Origin: JAFGGG01 sp964634205
GTDB lineage: Bacteria > Spirochaetota > Spirochaetia > SZUA-6 > RPPD01
NCBI GenBank assembly: GCA_964634205.1
Contig: CAZWKE010000008.1
Span: 1 to 64,000, forward strand
Length of the DNA stretch: 64,000 nt
Direction of reading: 5' to 3'
Below the pieces are notes generated by a model that did no database searches, was not told the DNA's origin, and was given only the letters and a program-made list of their open reading frames with translations. Both the position numbers and the translations under genes were made by a program. Shown here one piece after another: positions 43,203-51,406 of this stretch (position 1 is its first letter; each line of letters opens with the position of its first letter).

Positions 43203-44153
43203 ATGGAACCAGAAGATAAAAGCAAGAAGCAAATCGGCATAAAACTTGCCGACGGTCATTTTTACCCTGTGTTTCCCGAAGACTTCAAAGGGAAACGTAA
43301 GCTTGTCCTGACAACGGTCCGTGACAACCAGCAAAACGTGCAGATCGACCTTTTCAAAGGCAGCGGTGAGGTCTTGTATGAGGATTCCTATATCGGAAGC
43401 CTCGTGATCGAGAACATCGAAGAAGGGGCGAAAGGCGAGCCGGAGATAGAGCTCAACATAGGGATCGATGAAAACGGAAACCTGTCCGCTACCGCCTTTG
43501 ATGCCAAAAGCGGCGAAAAACAGTCCCTGTCGGTAAGCCTGGAATCGGTGAGTGAAGAGGACATGTACACCATCCCTGAATTCGAAATAAATCAGGAAGA
43601 GGAGCAGCTCCCGCCGTCCGAAGAAGAGGTTGAAATGCAGGCCCAGACCGTGGTAGAGGAGTCCTCGCCGCAGACCATGTTTGAGACGAAAGTGGAGCGG
43701 GAAGAAAAGCGCAAGGGCAACCCGCTGCTGTTGCTGCTGTTTATCTTTTTGGGGCTGGTGGTTATTGCGGCCGCGGGATGGGGCGTGTATTCACTGTTAA
43801 AGGGGACCCCCTTTATTCCGGGATTACAGGTGTCGGGTACGCAAACATCCGGCCGGGATGAATCCATGGCCAAGGAAGAACAACCAAAGCAAGAGGCTGC
43901 CGAGGACACAGCGCAGAGCGAAGACCGGACGGCGGATAAACAGGCCGCAGAGGACCAAGAGACTACTCAAACGGAAACTTCCGATACGGGCAAGGGAGAA
44001 GAGTATGTCGTGGTATGGGGCGATACGCTCTGGGATATTGCGCGGCGCTATTACAGGGATCCCTTTGAGTATAAGATGATTGCCAAGGTGAACAAGATAC
44101 AGAATCCGGATTTGATTTTTGCGAAACAGAAAATATTCCTTCCTGCCAAATAA
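43203..44153 (+). CDS. Hsp70 substrate-binding-like domain fused to TM helix and LysM domain
   Basis: A 316-residue fusion. Residues 8-115 match the beta substrate-binding domain of DnaK: IGIKLADGHFYPVFPED, TTVRDNQQNVQIDLFKG, YIGSLVIENIEEGAKGEPEI and IGIDENGNLSATAFDAKSGEKQ line up with the DNQ-x-x-V-x-I, LG-x-(x)n-G-x-P-x-IEV and DIDxxGxLxVxAxDKxxGKxQ pattern. No ATPase domain is present. An acidic linker (117-170) leads to a membrane helix (174-200), a charged Glu/Gln/Thr-rich spacer and a LysM domain at 268-314 (VVWGDTLWDIARRYYRDPFEY, NPDLIFAKQKIFLPAK). The topology predicts the DnaK-like part in the cytoplasm and LysM bound to peptidoglycan. I chose ATG 43203 (AGG just upstream). The lytic transglycosylase gene overlaps its 3' end by 35 nt. 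Confidence 0.82.
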   Translation: MEPEDKSKKQIGIKLADGHFYPVFPEDFKGKRKLVLTTVRDNQQNVQIDLFKGSGEVLYEDSYIGSLVIENIEEGAKGEPEIELNIGIDENGNLSATAFDAKSGEKQSLSVSLESVSEEDMYTIPEFEINQEEEQLPPSEEEVEMQAQTVVEESSPQTMFETKVEREEKRKGNPLLLLLFIFLGLVVIAAAGWGVYSLLKGTPFIPGLQVSGTQTSGRDESMAKEEQPKQEAAEDTAQSEDRTADKQAAEDQETTQTETSDTGKGEEYVVVWGDTLWDIARRYYRDPFEYKMIAKVNKIQNPDLIFAKQKIFLPAK

Positions 44154-46290
44154 ACGTTTTTCGCTGGCGCTTATTGTCATCTCACTTTTTTTCCTGTTTT
44201 CATGTGAGAAGTCGGTAATATGGGGGGTAAAGCGACAGGAGTTCCGGTCCAAGATAGAAAAAGGTGATTTTTCTTTTCTTCGTGAAATAAATTTTTCCCA
44301 GGTAAAACTTGACGATATTATGCAGTTGGCGCCGGGGGCCGCGTACTATGTTTCCCACATGCTTCCGGACCGTGAACAGGTGGTTGCCAGACGGCTCTTG
44401 GCATTGGAGTGGCGCCGGGGGGCCTCTCCCTGGAAGTTTCAGGCGGGAGAGGAACTGGCCGCCGCATATTTATCCGAAAAACAGTACGCCAAAGCCTATG
44501 AAATCACCTCCACCCTGCTGAATGAAAATTCCACGGTATTCAATAACGAACAATTGAAAAAACTACAGATTTCCGCGCTGTACCGGCAGGAACAGGATGA
44601 GAAGCTGCTCGACACGCTGAACCGGTACTACGAGCAGTCTATGGGAAATAACCTGGAGGAAAATGATCCGGAGCTGCTGCTGTTTAAGGCTGTAGCCTCC
44701 TGCCGGCTTGATAAGGACGGATGGGAGGGGCTGTTCAGGGAACTTTTTTACCGTATTCCGGCGAATGAGTTGCACGGGCGGGCGTATCTATACCTGCTGT
44801 ATAACAAAGACAAGCTGGGAAATTTCAGTGATCAGGATCTTGGTGTGTTTAAGGCCAAAAGCCTGATGTCCGAAGGGAAATACAAGGAGGCGTATCCTAT
44901 CATAAAAGCGGCCGTTACCCGGACGGACCCGGTGAATCTTGGGAACAATGTGCTGCTTGAGGACTTTGCCTTTATCTGTCTCGGGGCCCGCGGTTCTTCC
45001 ACGGATGCGGGACTTGTGGTGTCCTTGGCAAAACAGGCGGAACACAGTGTACGTCTGTCCGCGTTGGAATACGCCGCTAAGGTATATGCACGACACAGGG
45101 CATATAAAGCGGCCGTTTCCGTCTGGTCTCAAATTTTCCGGCAGGCGGACAATGAGTATTTAAAAAAGCGTGCCCGCTGGTATATGCTGAAAAATACGAT
45201 TCCCCTGGGACGCAGCGCCGTGTTGCGTGAACTGCAGGCATCAGTGCCCGGATGGTACGACTTTGATTTTTATTCGGATTTACTGGATGATTACATAGCT
45301 ACCCTGCTTTGGACAAGGCATTATGAGACGGTACGCGCATTGTATTTGGTGTTTAAACAAACACCCCCGAATCCGCTGCGCGCCAGGCTTACCTACCTGA
45401 CGGCCAGACTGGAATCTTTGGGGTATCTGCCGGGAAATGATGTTGACAAAGAGGATCTTTCGCACGGGCTTTTCACGCAGGACGGATATTATGCCCTGCT
45501 GGCCTCGCGCTTTTTAAACACAAAACCGCCGGTTTTCACCTGGAGTGACCGCCCGGCGGGCGGCGGCGGCAAGGTTTCGGGTCAGGGCCGCTTAATCATG
45601 GACTGTTTCAATTACGGTTTGTTTGACATGGGGATCTCGCTGCTGAGGAAAAACAGGGAGCTTTTTACTCCCGCTGAGTTGTTTGCCCTGGCGGGGCGGC
45701 TTTACCGGCGGAACCAATACCTGTATTGCATGCGTATTGTGGGTCTGTTAAAATATATTGAAAAAAAACCGCTGTATAAAGAGGAGGTCGGTTTTTTGTA
45801 TCCCTTGGCGTTTAAACAGGAGATCCAAGACGCGGCCGCACGCGTTAAGCTTGAACCGTACCTGTTTTTTTCGTTAATCAGGCGGGAGAGCGGTTTCGAT
45901 ACTACCATCATTTCTCATGCCGGGGCCGTGGGCTTAAGCCAGCTTATGCCGGCAACCGCGGCCGATATTGCCCGGAGGATCGGTCTGGAAAACCCCGATC
46001 TTACCAACCCCCGGCAAAACGCGCTGATGGGTGCCTATTTTTTTACGGACCTGCTGCGGCGGTTTGCCACCGTTCCGCGGGCGTTGGCCGCCTATAACGC
46101 CGGGCCGGCCAGGGTCAGAAGGTGGGCAAGAACCATCGGCAGGCTGCCCGATGATCTTTATATCGAGGCAATTCCGATTACAGAAACGCGCCGCTTTGTG
46201 CGTATTGTCTGCACCGGTGCAGTGTATTACAGCTTTTTGTACGATGGTAAAAAATCTCCCGCCGAGCGGGTGAAAGAAATATTCAAGTGA
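44119..46290 (+). CDS. Lytic transglycosylase lipoprotein (soluble-Slt-like)
   Basis: A 723-residue protein that cuts peptidoglycan with formation of 1,6-anhydro-MurNAc. A lipoprotein signal (RFSLALIVISLFFLFSC, Cys29) is followed by a large alpha-helical superhelix (about 60-560) like the U domain of Slt70, and a goose-type lysozyme/SLT domain (about 570-700): catalytic Glu in FFSLIRRESGFDTTI, GAVGLSQLMPATAADIARRIG, and AAYNAGPARVRRW. The start is TTG 44119, inside the LysM gene (35-nt overlap); no better start lies before the signal peptide. The neighbouring LysM protein and uppP form a cell-wall group. Confidence 0.88.
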   Translation: MRNRKYSFLPNKRFSLALIVISLFFLFSCEKSVIWGVKRQEFRSKIEKGDFSFLREINFSQVKLDDIMQLAPGAAYYVSHMLPDREQVVARRLLALEWRRGASPWKFQAGEELAAAYLSEKQYAKAYEITSTLLNENSTVFNNEQLKKLQISALYRQEQDEKLLDTLNRYYEQSMGNNLEENDPELLLFKAVASCRLDKDGWEGLFRELFYRIPANELHGRAYLYLLYNKDKLGNFSDQDLGVFKAKSLMSEGKYKEAYPIIKAAVTRTDPVNLGNNVLLEDFAFICLGARGSSTDAGLVVSLAKQAEHSVRLSALEYAAKVYARHRAYKAAVSVWSQIFRQADNEYLKKRARWYMLKNTIPLGRSAVLRELQASVPGWYDFDFYSDLLDDYIATLLWTRHYETVRALYLVFKQTPPNPLRARLTYLTARLESLGYLPGNDVDKEDLSHGLFTQDGYYALLASRFLNTKPPVFTWSDRPAGGGGKVSGQGRLIMDCFNYGLFDMGISLLRKNRELFTPAELFALAGRLYRRNQYLYCMRIVGLLKYIEKKPLYKEEVGFLYPLAFKQEIQDAAARVKLEPYLFFSLIRRESGFDTTIISHAGAVGLSQLMPATAADIARRIGLENPDLTNPRQNALMGAYFFTDLLRRFATVPRALAAYNAGPARVRRWARTIGRLPDDLYIEAIPITETRRFVRIVCTGAVYYSFLYDGKKSPAERVKEIFK

Positions 46291-46313
46291 TGATGCTGTA
46301 AAAAGGAGAGTTT

Positions 46314-47117
46314 ATGAATGCAATTCAGTCCATAATCCTGGGGATAATCCAGGGACTTACCGAATTTTTACCCGTGTCCAGCTCCGGACATCTGGCCCTG
46401 GCCGATGTGATTCTTGGTATTCATCTGGCGGATTCCACGCTGTTTAATATATTCCTGCATGTAGCCACACTCTGTGCGGTATTCATTGTTTTCAGGAAAA
46501 GGATCGGCGCGATTCTCATCTCGCTCTGGCGGTTTGTGACCGGAAAATCAGGACCGGAAGACCGGATCAACCAACGGTTGTTCGCCATCCTCGCGGCGGC
46601 CACCGCGGCTACGGTGGTAATCGCCCTGCTGCTGTACAAAACCGTGGAGTATGTCACCGCCGCACCCAGGATTATCTCCCTTCTTTTCATAGCAACGGGA
46701 TTGATTCTCTTGTCCACCCTGTTTTTCAGGGGGAAAACCGGTTACCGGGAACTCACTTTCTGGCAGGGGTTGGCTACGGGAATCGCCCAGGGGATAGGAG
46801 TGTTCCCGGGCATATCCCGTTCGGGCATTACCATTTCCACGGCCCTGGCCACCGGAGTGGAACGCGGTCATGCCGGTGAGTTTTCGTTCCTGCTTTCCAT
46901 CCCCGCGATTCTGGGAGCACTTGTGTTTGAAATAAAGGACGCGGGAAGCCTGATAATGGATGTCCCGCTGCATATTATCGGTTTGGGGTTTATCGCGGCC
47001 TTTGTTGTGGGGATCATTTCACTGGTGGTGCTATTAAAGCTTATTCAATCGGGAAAACTGTTTGTTTTCAGTTTTTATTTAATTCCTCTGGGAATTGTCA
47101 CGTTTTTCCTGGTGTAA
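46314..47117 (+). CDS. uppP: Undecaprenyl-diphosphatase (bacitracin resistance type)
   Basis: Recycles the lipid carrier of cell-wall synthesis by dephosphorylating undecaprenyl diphosphate. The 267-residue membrane protein has about eight helices and both catalytic motifs: QGLTEFLPVSSSGHLAL (about 14-30) and GVFPGISRSGITISTALATG (about 161-180). It has the strong site AAAAAGGAGAG before the ATG. Its last 39 nt overlap the facing sensor gene. Confidence 0.96.
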   Translation: MNAIQSIILGIIQGLTEFLPVSSSGHLALADVILGIHLADSTLFNIFLHVATLCAVFIVFRKRIGAILISLWRFVTGKSGPEDRINQRLFAILAAATAATVVIALLLYKTVEYVTAAPRIISLLFIATGLILLSTLFFRGKTGYRELTFWQGLATGIAQGIGVFPGISRSGITISTALATGVERGHAGEFSFLLSIPAILGALVFEIKDAGSLIMDVPLHIIGLGFIAAFVVGIISLVVLLKLIQSGKLFVFSFYLIPLGIVTFFLV

Positions 47118-49028
47118 CATTTTTCCCGGCTCTACAGCACTTAAATGCTTCTGTGCCAACCGGGAAAGCAGCGCGAAATCAATGGGTTTCTCCAGGACGT
47201 CACCGACACCCGACCGTTCAAGCCTCACCAGGTCATCTCGTCTGTACCCGTTTTTTTGAAACAGCTGCTCTGAGAGGATGATGGTCGGAACGCGTAAGGC
47301 GTTGGCTTTCAGTTCGTCCAGCAGAATGTAGCTGTCCTCCTCGATGCCGTCAATGTCGGCGATCAGCAGATTGGGGGTAAACTTGTGGTCCAGCACAAAT
47401 CCCAGGGCCTGCTTGCAGCTGTCCGCACCCCTGACTCCCTGTAACCCACTGGTTTTAAAGAAATTCATGTAATTGTCAAGCATATCTCCGTCGCCGGCAA
47501 TGATAAGTACATTTTTTGACGCAAGTGTAGGGGGAAATTCAACACGCAGCTCGTTTTTCCCGTCACCATCCAGATCAGGTTCGGAAACCTCGTATACCTT
47601 GGGGAACCCCACAACAAAGGTCGCCCCTTTGCCGTACGCTCCGATTTCACGAATAAAACCGCCCACCGCTTCAATGGTTGTCTTAATATCGGAAAGGCCG
47701 ATACCGTGGTCCCCCTCTTCCTCTTTATCCGAGTCTCCCTCGAAGATTGTTTTCTTTCTCTGGTTCTGGACCCCCGGACCGTTATCCTTCCATTCCAGGA
47801 CCGTATAGTCCTGGTTATCAATCCGCTCATCACGGGAGGTAATCTTTATCCATTTGGACCCGCTGTCCATGGTTTCAAGTAGTTTTCTGATGGAATTCGT
47901 CAGCAGGTTCTCAATAATATTGATTAATGAAAAATCAAGAATCCGCAGATAAATATCCGGAGTGTGAAGTCCCACAATAAAATCAATCTTTTTTCCGCCC
48001 GTACCGGTTTCCAGTATTTCATGGTATTTTTCTTTGACCTTTTTCAGTATACCGGGTAAATAGCACGGTTTTGAGGTAAAATGTACGGTCTCACCCATAA
48101 GGGTACGTTGCACGGCCTTTACATAACCAAAAAGCGTTCTGTGCAGGTTCAGATCGGTTTTTTTACGCTGACACAGAAGGTCATCGTTTATGATCCGATC
48201 CAAATCATATAATTCCTTTTTTAGTATAAGTGAATTGGAGCTGCGGCAATTGATTTCTTCCAGCAGGCTCTTGATCCGTCCCCGCAGTTTTTCAATGGCG
48301 GAGTTTTCCCTTCGCCCTATTGAAAACTGGATTTGCAGCATGTTGACAATGGAATGCAATACACTGCGGACAAACAGGTTGTTTTTCAGGCTGTTTTTCA
48401 ATATGGAAAGCGTTTTGTTGGTCCTTGCGGCCTCCTGCTCAATGAGTATTTTTTCTATGGTGGTGGCATTAAACTCCTTTGATATCTGTTCCAGTTCCTT
48501 TTGTTGGTCCTCGAGCTCTTCGATTTTTTCATTGAGAATGCCGGAAAGTTTGTCTAAAATCTTTTTTTCCTGGGCGGCTTTTTCCTTAACCGTACGCAGT
48601 TCCTGGGTGTGTTTGACCTTTTCCAGACGGACATGGGTATTTTTTACCGCTTCTGCCACCGTAAATTGCATGTTTTCCGTTTCCCATGGTTTCTGTAGGA
48701 TGCGAAAAATATTTTCCTGTTTACTTGTCTTTTGGACACTTTGGTAATGCTCCTTGTCACAGAGAAGAATAATGGGGGTATCCGGCATAAGTTCCTGAAG
48801 CTCGGATAAGAGGTCGTGCAGGATTTTTCCAGGGGGTTGATACTCAATGATAAGGGCGGATACATGAATACTGTTTTCCCGAAACTCGACAATTTTTTTT
48901 ATGACATCATCAGCGGGCGTAATTATGATGATCTCATAGTTTTGCTTTTTCCCCGCCGTAAGCTCGCTTTGCAGGCGTCCACTTTCCTGAGTATCGTTAT
49001 CAATAGTAACAATGACGTTTTTTCCCAT
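47079..49028 (-). CDS. Sensor ATPase with two receiver-like domains and coiled coil
   Basis: A 649-residue cytosolic signalling protein. Residues 1-130 are a receiver-like domain in which the acceptor aspartate is replaced (ALIIEYQPPGK). A long coiled coil follows (135-215, EKKILDKLSGILNEKIEELEDQQ), then a helical region with no obvious His phospho-acceptor and a HATPase domain (INIIENLLTNSIRKLLE, EWKDNGPGV, GDHGIGLSDIKTTIEAVGG). A DxDxDG loop (residues 485-490, DLDGDG) links to a C-terminal receiver with Asp in NLLIADIDGIEED. It could be a phosphorelay component or a pseudo-kinase. The 3' end overlaps uppP by 39 nt. Confidence 0.8.
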   Translation of the reverse strand: MGKNVIVTIDNDTQESGRLQSELTAGKKQNYEIIIITPADDVIKKIVEFRENSIHVSALIIEYQPPGKILHDLLSELQELMPDTPIILLCDKEHYQSVQKTSKQENIFRILQKPWETENMQFTVAEAVKNTHVRLEKVKHTQELRTVKEKAAQEKKILDKLSGILNEKIEELEDQQKELEQISKEFNATTIEKILIEQEAARTNKTLSILKNSLKNNLFVRSVLHSIVNMLQIQFSIGRRENSAIEKLRGRIKSLLEEINCRSSNSLILKKELYDLDRIINDDLLCQRKKTDLNLHRTLFGYVKAVQRTLMGETVHFTSKPCYLPGILKKVKEKYHEILETGTGGKKIDFIVGLHTPDIYLRILDFSLINIIENLLTNSIRKLLETMDSGSKWIKITSRDERIDNQDYTVLEWKDNGPGVQNQRKKTIFEGDSDKEEEGDHGIGLSDIKTTIEAVGGFIREIGAYGKGATFVVGFPKVYEVSEPDLDGDGKNELRVEFPPTLASKNVLIIAGDGDMLDNYMNFFKTSGLQGVRGADSCKQALGFVLDHKFTPNLLIADIDGIEEDSYILLDELKANALRVPTIILSEQLFQKNGYRRDDLVRLERSGVGDVLEKPIDFALLSRLAQKHLSAVEPGKMLHQEKRDNSQRN

Positions 49029-49145
49029 GTAATATCCAGAATAAAAACAGAGAGCATACCCCGGCTGTTCTATTTTAGATTATTTTAATTATAGTAAAAG
49101 TGGGCAATTAATTCTATAGTTAAAAATAAAAACCGCGCGTGTTCA

Positions 49146-49460
49146 TTATTCACCTCCGCGTAACACAGGCAGGAGTTTCAAGCCCTGTTTCCCGATTCCC
49201 TGGAAGGCATACGGTGAGCTTCGAGGTTTGAACGCACCGCCCCGCAGAATATGCGCACCGGCCGCCTTGACGGCCATTGCGGTCCCAATAATCTGCTCCC
49301 GCGATTCGATCGAGCACGGCCCGGCGATCAGAGTAAAGCCGCCGCCGCCGATAGAGAGTGTCCGGCTGATGTGCACAATTGTGGGCCGGGTATGTGAAGC
49401 TTTGCCGGCAAGAATATATAATGGGGGATTTGTTTGCTGCGGTTGTGTTAATAGATCCAT
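49146..49460 (-). pseudogene. Truncated DAHP synthase (N-terminal part only)
   Basis: 104 codons whose last 60 match the start of the 3-deoxy-D-arabino-heptulosonate-7-phosphate synthase (KDPGal-like/AroF type Ib) barrel: GGGGFTLIAGPCSIESREQI, AVKAAGAHILRGGAFKPRSS, PYAFQGIGKQGLKLL. The frame then ends in PVLRGGE and TAA, whereas the enzyme needs about 160 more residues with further catalytic residues, so the piece is inactive as it stands. Its start has an excellent GGAGGAGAACC site and it lies 70 nt behind an aromatic attenuator. Cause: real deletion, or an assembly fault. Confidence 0.8.
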
Positions 49461-49529
49461 GGTTCTCCTCCGTTTTCCGCATGATGTTCCGCAGGCTGCC
49501 CGCAAACGGCCGGTTTTTTGGCATGGATC

Positions 49530-49566
49530 AAAAAAAAGGCCGCCCGGCGTAACGCCTGCGGCCTTT
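49530..49566 (-). terminator. Attenuator terminator of the DAHP synthase leader
   Basis: On the minus strand AAAGGCCGC (49566-49558) pairs with GCGGCCTTT (49543-49535); an inner GGCG/CGCC stem stacks inside, and the run continues as eight T (49537-49530). A textbook intrinsic terminator located between leader peptide and structural gene. Confidence 0.85.
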
Positions 49567-49575
49567 ATCTTACGC
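49547..49575 (-). promoter_or_regulatory. Possible antiterminator pairing
   Basis: GCGTAA (49575-49570), 10 nt after the leader stop codon, can pair with TTACGC (49552-49547) inside the terminator loop and stem, which is incompatible with the terminator. A ribosome at the leader stop would cover GCGTAA; one stalled on the aromatic codons would leave it free. Confidence 0.5.
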
Positions 49576-49584
49576 TATAAAAAG

Positions 49585-49665
49585 CTACAAACGTTTCTCG
49601 GGAAAATAAAACCAGAAATAATAAAAAGAGAGACTTTTGTAGTGTTTATAGATTTCGTTATTCAT
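49585..49665 (-). CDS. Aromatic-rich attenuator leader peptide
   Basis: A 26-residue peptide starting MNNEIYKHYKS and containing the run FYYFWFYF (residues 14-21), eight successive Phe/Tyr/Trp codons, then PEKRL and TAG. Eleven of its 26 residues are aromatic counting the earlier Tyr and His. The ATG is preceded by AGGTAG. It lies between a good promoter and an intrinsic terminator in front of a DAHP synthase gene, exactly the arrangement of the pheA or trp leader of enteric bacteria. Translation speed through the aromatic codons would sense charged tRNA-Phe/Tyr/Trp. Confidence 0.85.
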   Translation of the reverse strand: MNNEIYKHYKSLSFYYFWFYFPEKRL

Positions 49666-49682
49666 TACTACTACCTATATTG

Positions 49683-49712
49683 CATATAAGCACGAAAACA
49701 ACCATCTGTCAA
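49683..49712 (-). promoter_or_regulatory. Promoter of the attenuated DAHP synthase transcript
   Basis: Minus-strand TTGACA (49712-49707), 18-nt spacer and TATATG (49688-49683). The start near 49676 leaves an 11-nt leader before the leader-peptide ATG. Confidence 0.6.
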
Positions 49713-49738
49713 GAACGGTATTCACCCGGGGTATGTCC

Positions 49739-49912
49739 TCAGGCATATGTGTCGACGATATTCCCCACTGCTTTGTCCTGCAGTTTCGGTAGCGACTGCA
49801 TAAGCTGCATGGCTGATTTCTGTTGGAAGTCCAGACTGTTTTTTAACATACGCACCGATACTTCCTGCAGCAGCATGTTGTTACCGCCCGCTGTTATTGC
49901 TCCTGTTTCCAT
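49739..49912 (-). CDS. YjfB-like small protein (putative motility protein)
   Basis: A 57-residue protein with a Gly/Ala/Asn-rich start, then amphipathic helices (MLLQEVSVRMLKNSLDFQQKS, AMQLMQSLPKLQD). Size and pattern fit the YjfB putative motility family, which is often linked to flagellar regulons, but the similarity is short. Its ATG begins 6 nt after a good -10 box, so the message is probably leaderless. It is independent of the DAHP synthase transcript downstream. Confidence 0.6.
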   Translation of the reverse strand: METGAITAGGNNMLLQEVSVRMLKNSLDFQQKSAMQLMQSLPKLQDKAVGNIVDTYA

Positions 49913-49918
49913 ACGTTA

Positions 49919-49947
49919 AGTATACGATAAAAAAATCTTTCGGTCAA
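49919..49947 (-). promoter_or_regulatory. Sigma-70 promoter of the YjfB-like gene, leaderless
   Basis: Minus-strand TTGACC (49947-49942), 17-nt spacer and TATACT (49924-49919), then 6 nt to the ATG at 49912. Confidence 0.65.
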
Positions 49948-49994
49948 AGGGAAGTTTTCGTTATTTCAGCGATTCTCATTTTTTATTGCTGTTG

Positions 49995-51269
49995 TTATTT
50001 TCCGTTTATGCCCTTGGTAATGTAGGAGAGGATCAAACGAGCGGCGTTTTGCGGGCCGTTCTCGTGCCTGATTTTCCGGCCCATATTCCGGGCGTTTTCC
50101 GCATACAGGGGATTGTTGCATACTTCATGTATTAATCCGGCCAGGTGGTCTACATTAAGCTCGTTTTTAACCAGCGGTTTCGGGCCAAGCCTCAGGGTAT
50201 GAACCCGCCGGCCCCAAAACGGCTGATCACCGAAAAAGGCCACCACCCCTGTTGGTTTCCCCGCGCACAGTCCCGCGGCGGTGGTGCCGATTCCACCGTG
50301 GTGAATAACCGCCTTTACCCGGGGGAACAACCAGTCATGCGGCACGGAATCGATAATCAGGATGTCTTTTTCCCGGGGAGGACTCTCCATCCCACCCCAA
50401 CCGGTCAGCAATACGGCGCGTTGACCGCTTTTCTTCACCGCCTCTACCGTCATTCCGGTCAGCTGTACCGGGTCTCTGCCGGTCATGCTGCCGAAACCTA
50501 TGTATACCGGACGAGTTCCCTTTTCCAGAAAACGTATGAGGGCTGCGGACGGTGTGAAATCATGTTTTGAGTTGAGAAAACAGAAACCGGAAACATGGCA
50601 GTGGGGCGGAGCATCGGAAGGCTCGCCCAGAAACGAAGGACTGTAGAGGTGAATATGGGGAATCCCGATTTTGTGCAGGTATAACCAGAGGTTGTCCGGT
50701 TTTATGGGCGGCAGCCCCAGTTCCTCGCGCCTGGCCCGGCTTAAGTCTTTAAAAAGAGACCACAGGCCGTTAATACTCAGTTTGTTCAGGGTTTTGTTTA
50801 CCCAGGACTTGAAGATAGGAGAAATAATAGGGACCATAATCGGCTCGATCTCTCCGGAAATGAACCAGGGGATGAGTGAAACAACCACAAAGGGCAGGCC
50901 GTACTTTTCCGCGGTGTGATACGCGTAGGCCGCAAAGGGGTGCGCAATAACCGCGTCGTATTCGGGAACGATCTTATCCACTTTGACCCACTCACAAAAG
51001 ATCGGTTTAAAGAGTTTTTTGGCTGTGGCCATGTATTTTATGATATTATCGCCGGATTCAAGCCAGGCTTTCCCTTCCTCCGATTCGGCCAGCTGCTTGA
51101 AGCTCCCTCCGATCAGCCGGAAAGAAAGCCCGTATTCTTCCACCAGCGGTTTAAAATCAGTATGCGTCGTGAGGGTAACGGAATGCCCGTTTCTTTTCAG
51201 CTCGGCGCCAAGCGCGATAAAGGGCAGCACGTCTCCGGTTGTTCCCACGGCGATCATCAGAATTCGCAT
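49995..51269 (-). CDS. UGT-like glycosyltransferase (GT family 1)
   Basis: A 424-residue enzyme of the MGT/UGT type, like those that glucosylate sterols, macrolides or lipids. N-terminal GT-B half: MRILMIAVGTTGDVLPFIALGAELKRNGHSVTL. C-terminal half: PVYIGFGSMTGRDP, IDSVPHDWLFPRVKAVIHHGGIGTTAAGLCAGKPTGVVAFFGDQPFWGRRV with the donor-binding HGGxGT, and a final helix (RLILSYITKG). The acceptor is unknown. A second glycosyl-transfer locus lies at 59-64 kb. Confidence 0.88.
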   Translation of the reverse strand: MRILMIAVGTTGDVLPFIALGAELKRNGHSVTLTTHTDFKPLVEEYGLSFRLIGGSFKQLAESEEGKAWLESGDNIIKYMATAKKLFKPIFCEWVKVDKIVPEYDAVIAHPFAAYAYHTAEKYGLPFVVVSLIPWFISGEIEPIMVPIISPIFKSWVNKTLNKLSINGLWSLFKDLSRARREELGLPPIKPDNLWLYLHKIGIPHIHLYSPSFLGEPSDAPPHCHVSGFCFLNSKHDFTPSAALIRFLEKGTRPVYIGFGSMTGRDPVQLTGMTVEAVKKSGQRAVLLTGWGGMESPPREKDILIIDSVPHDWLFPRVKAVIHHGGIGTTAAGLCAGKPTGVVAFFGDQPFWGRRVHTLRLGPKPLVKNELNVDHLAGLIHEVCNNPLYAENARNMGRKIRHENGPQNAARLILSYITKGINGK

Positions 51270-51406
51270 TGAAAATCCCTGCTCCGATTTTGTTTTTTTA
51301 ATTCTATATATAGTATTCCATGATTTTTGTAAATGGGATACGTGAAGAATCTGGAGAAGTCGAGATATTGGTATTTCGGAGGTTGTATGTAATTATCTAC
51401 ACAGAG

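Noticed and set aside
49150..49524. A 124-codon frame overlapping the DAHP synthase stub
   Set aside because: The other frame contains the family motifs and the Shine-Dalgarno; this one is a shadow that happens to be open.
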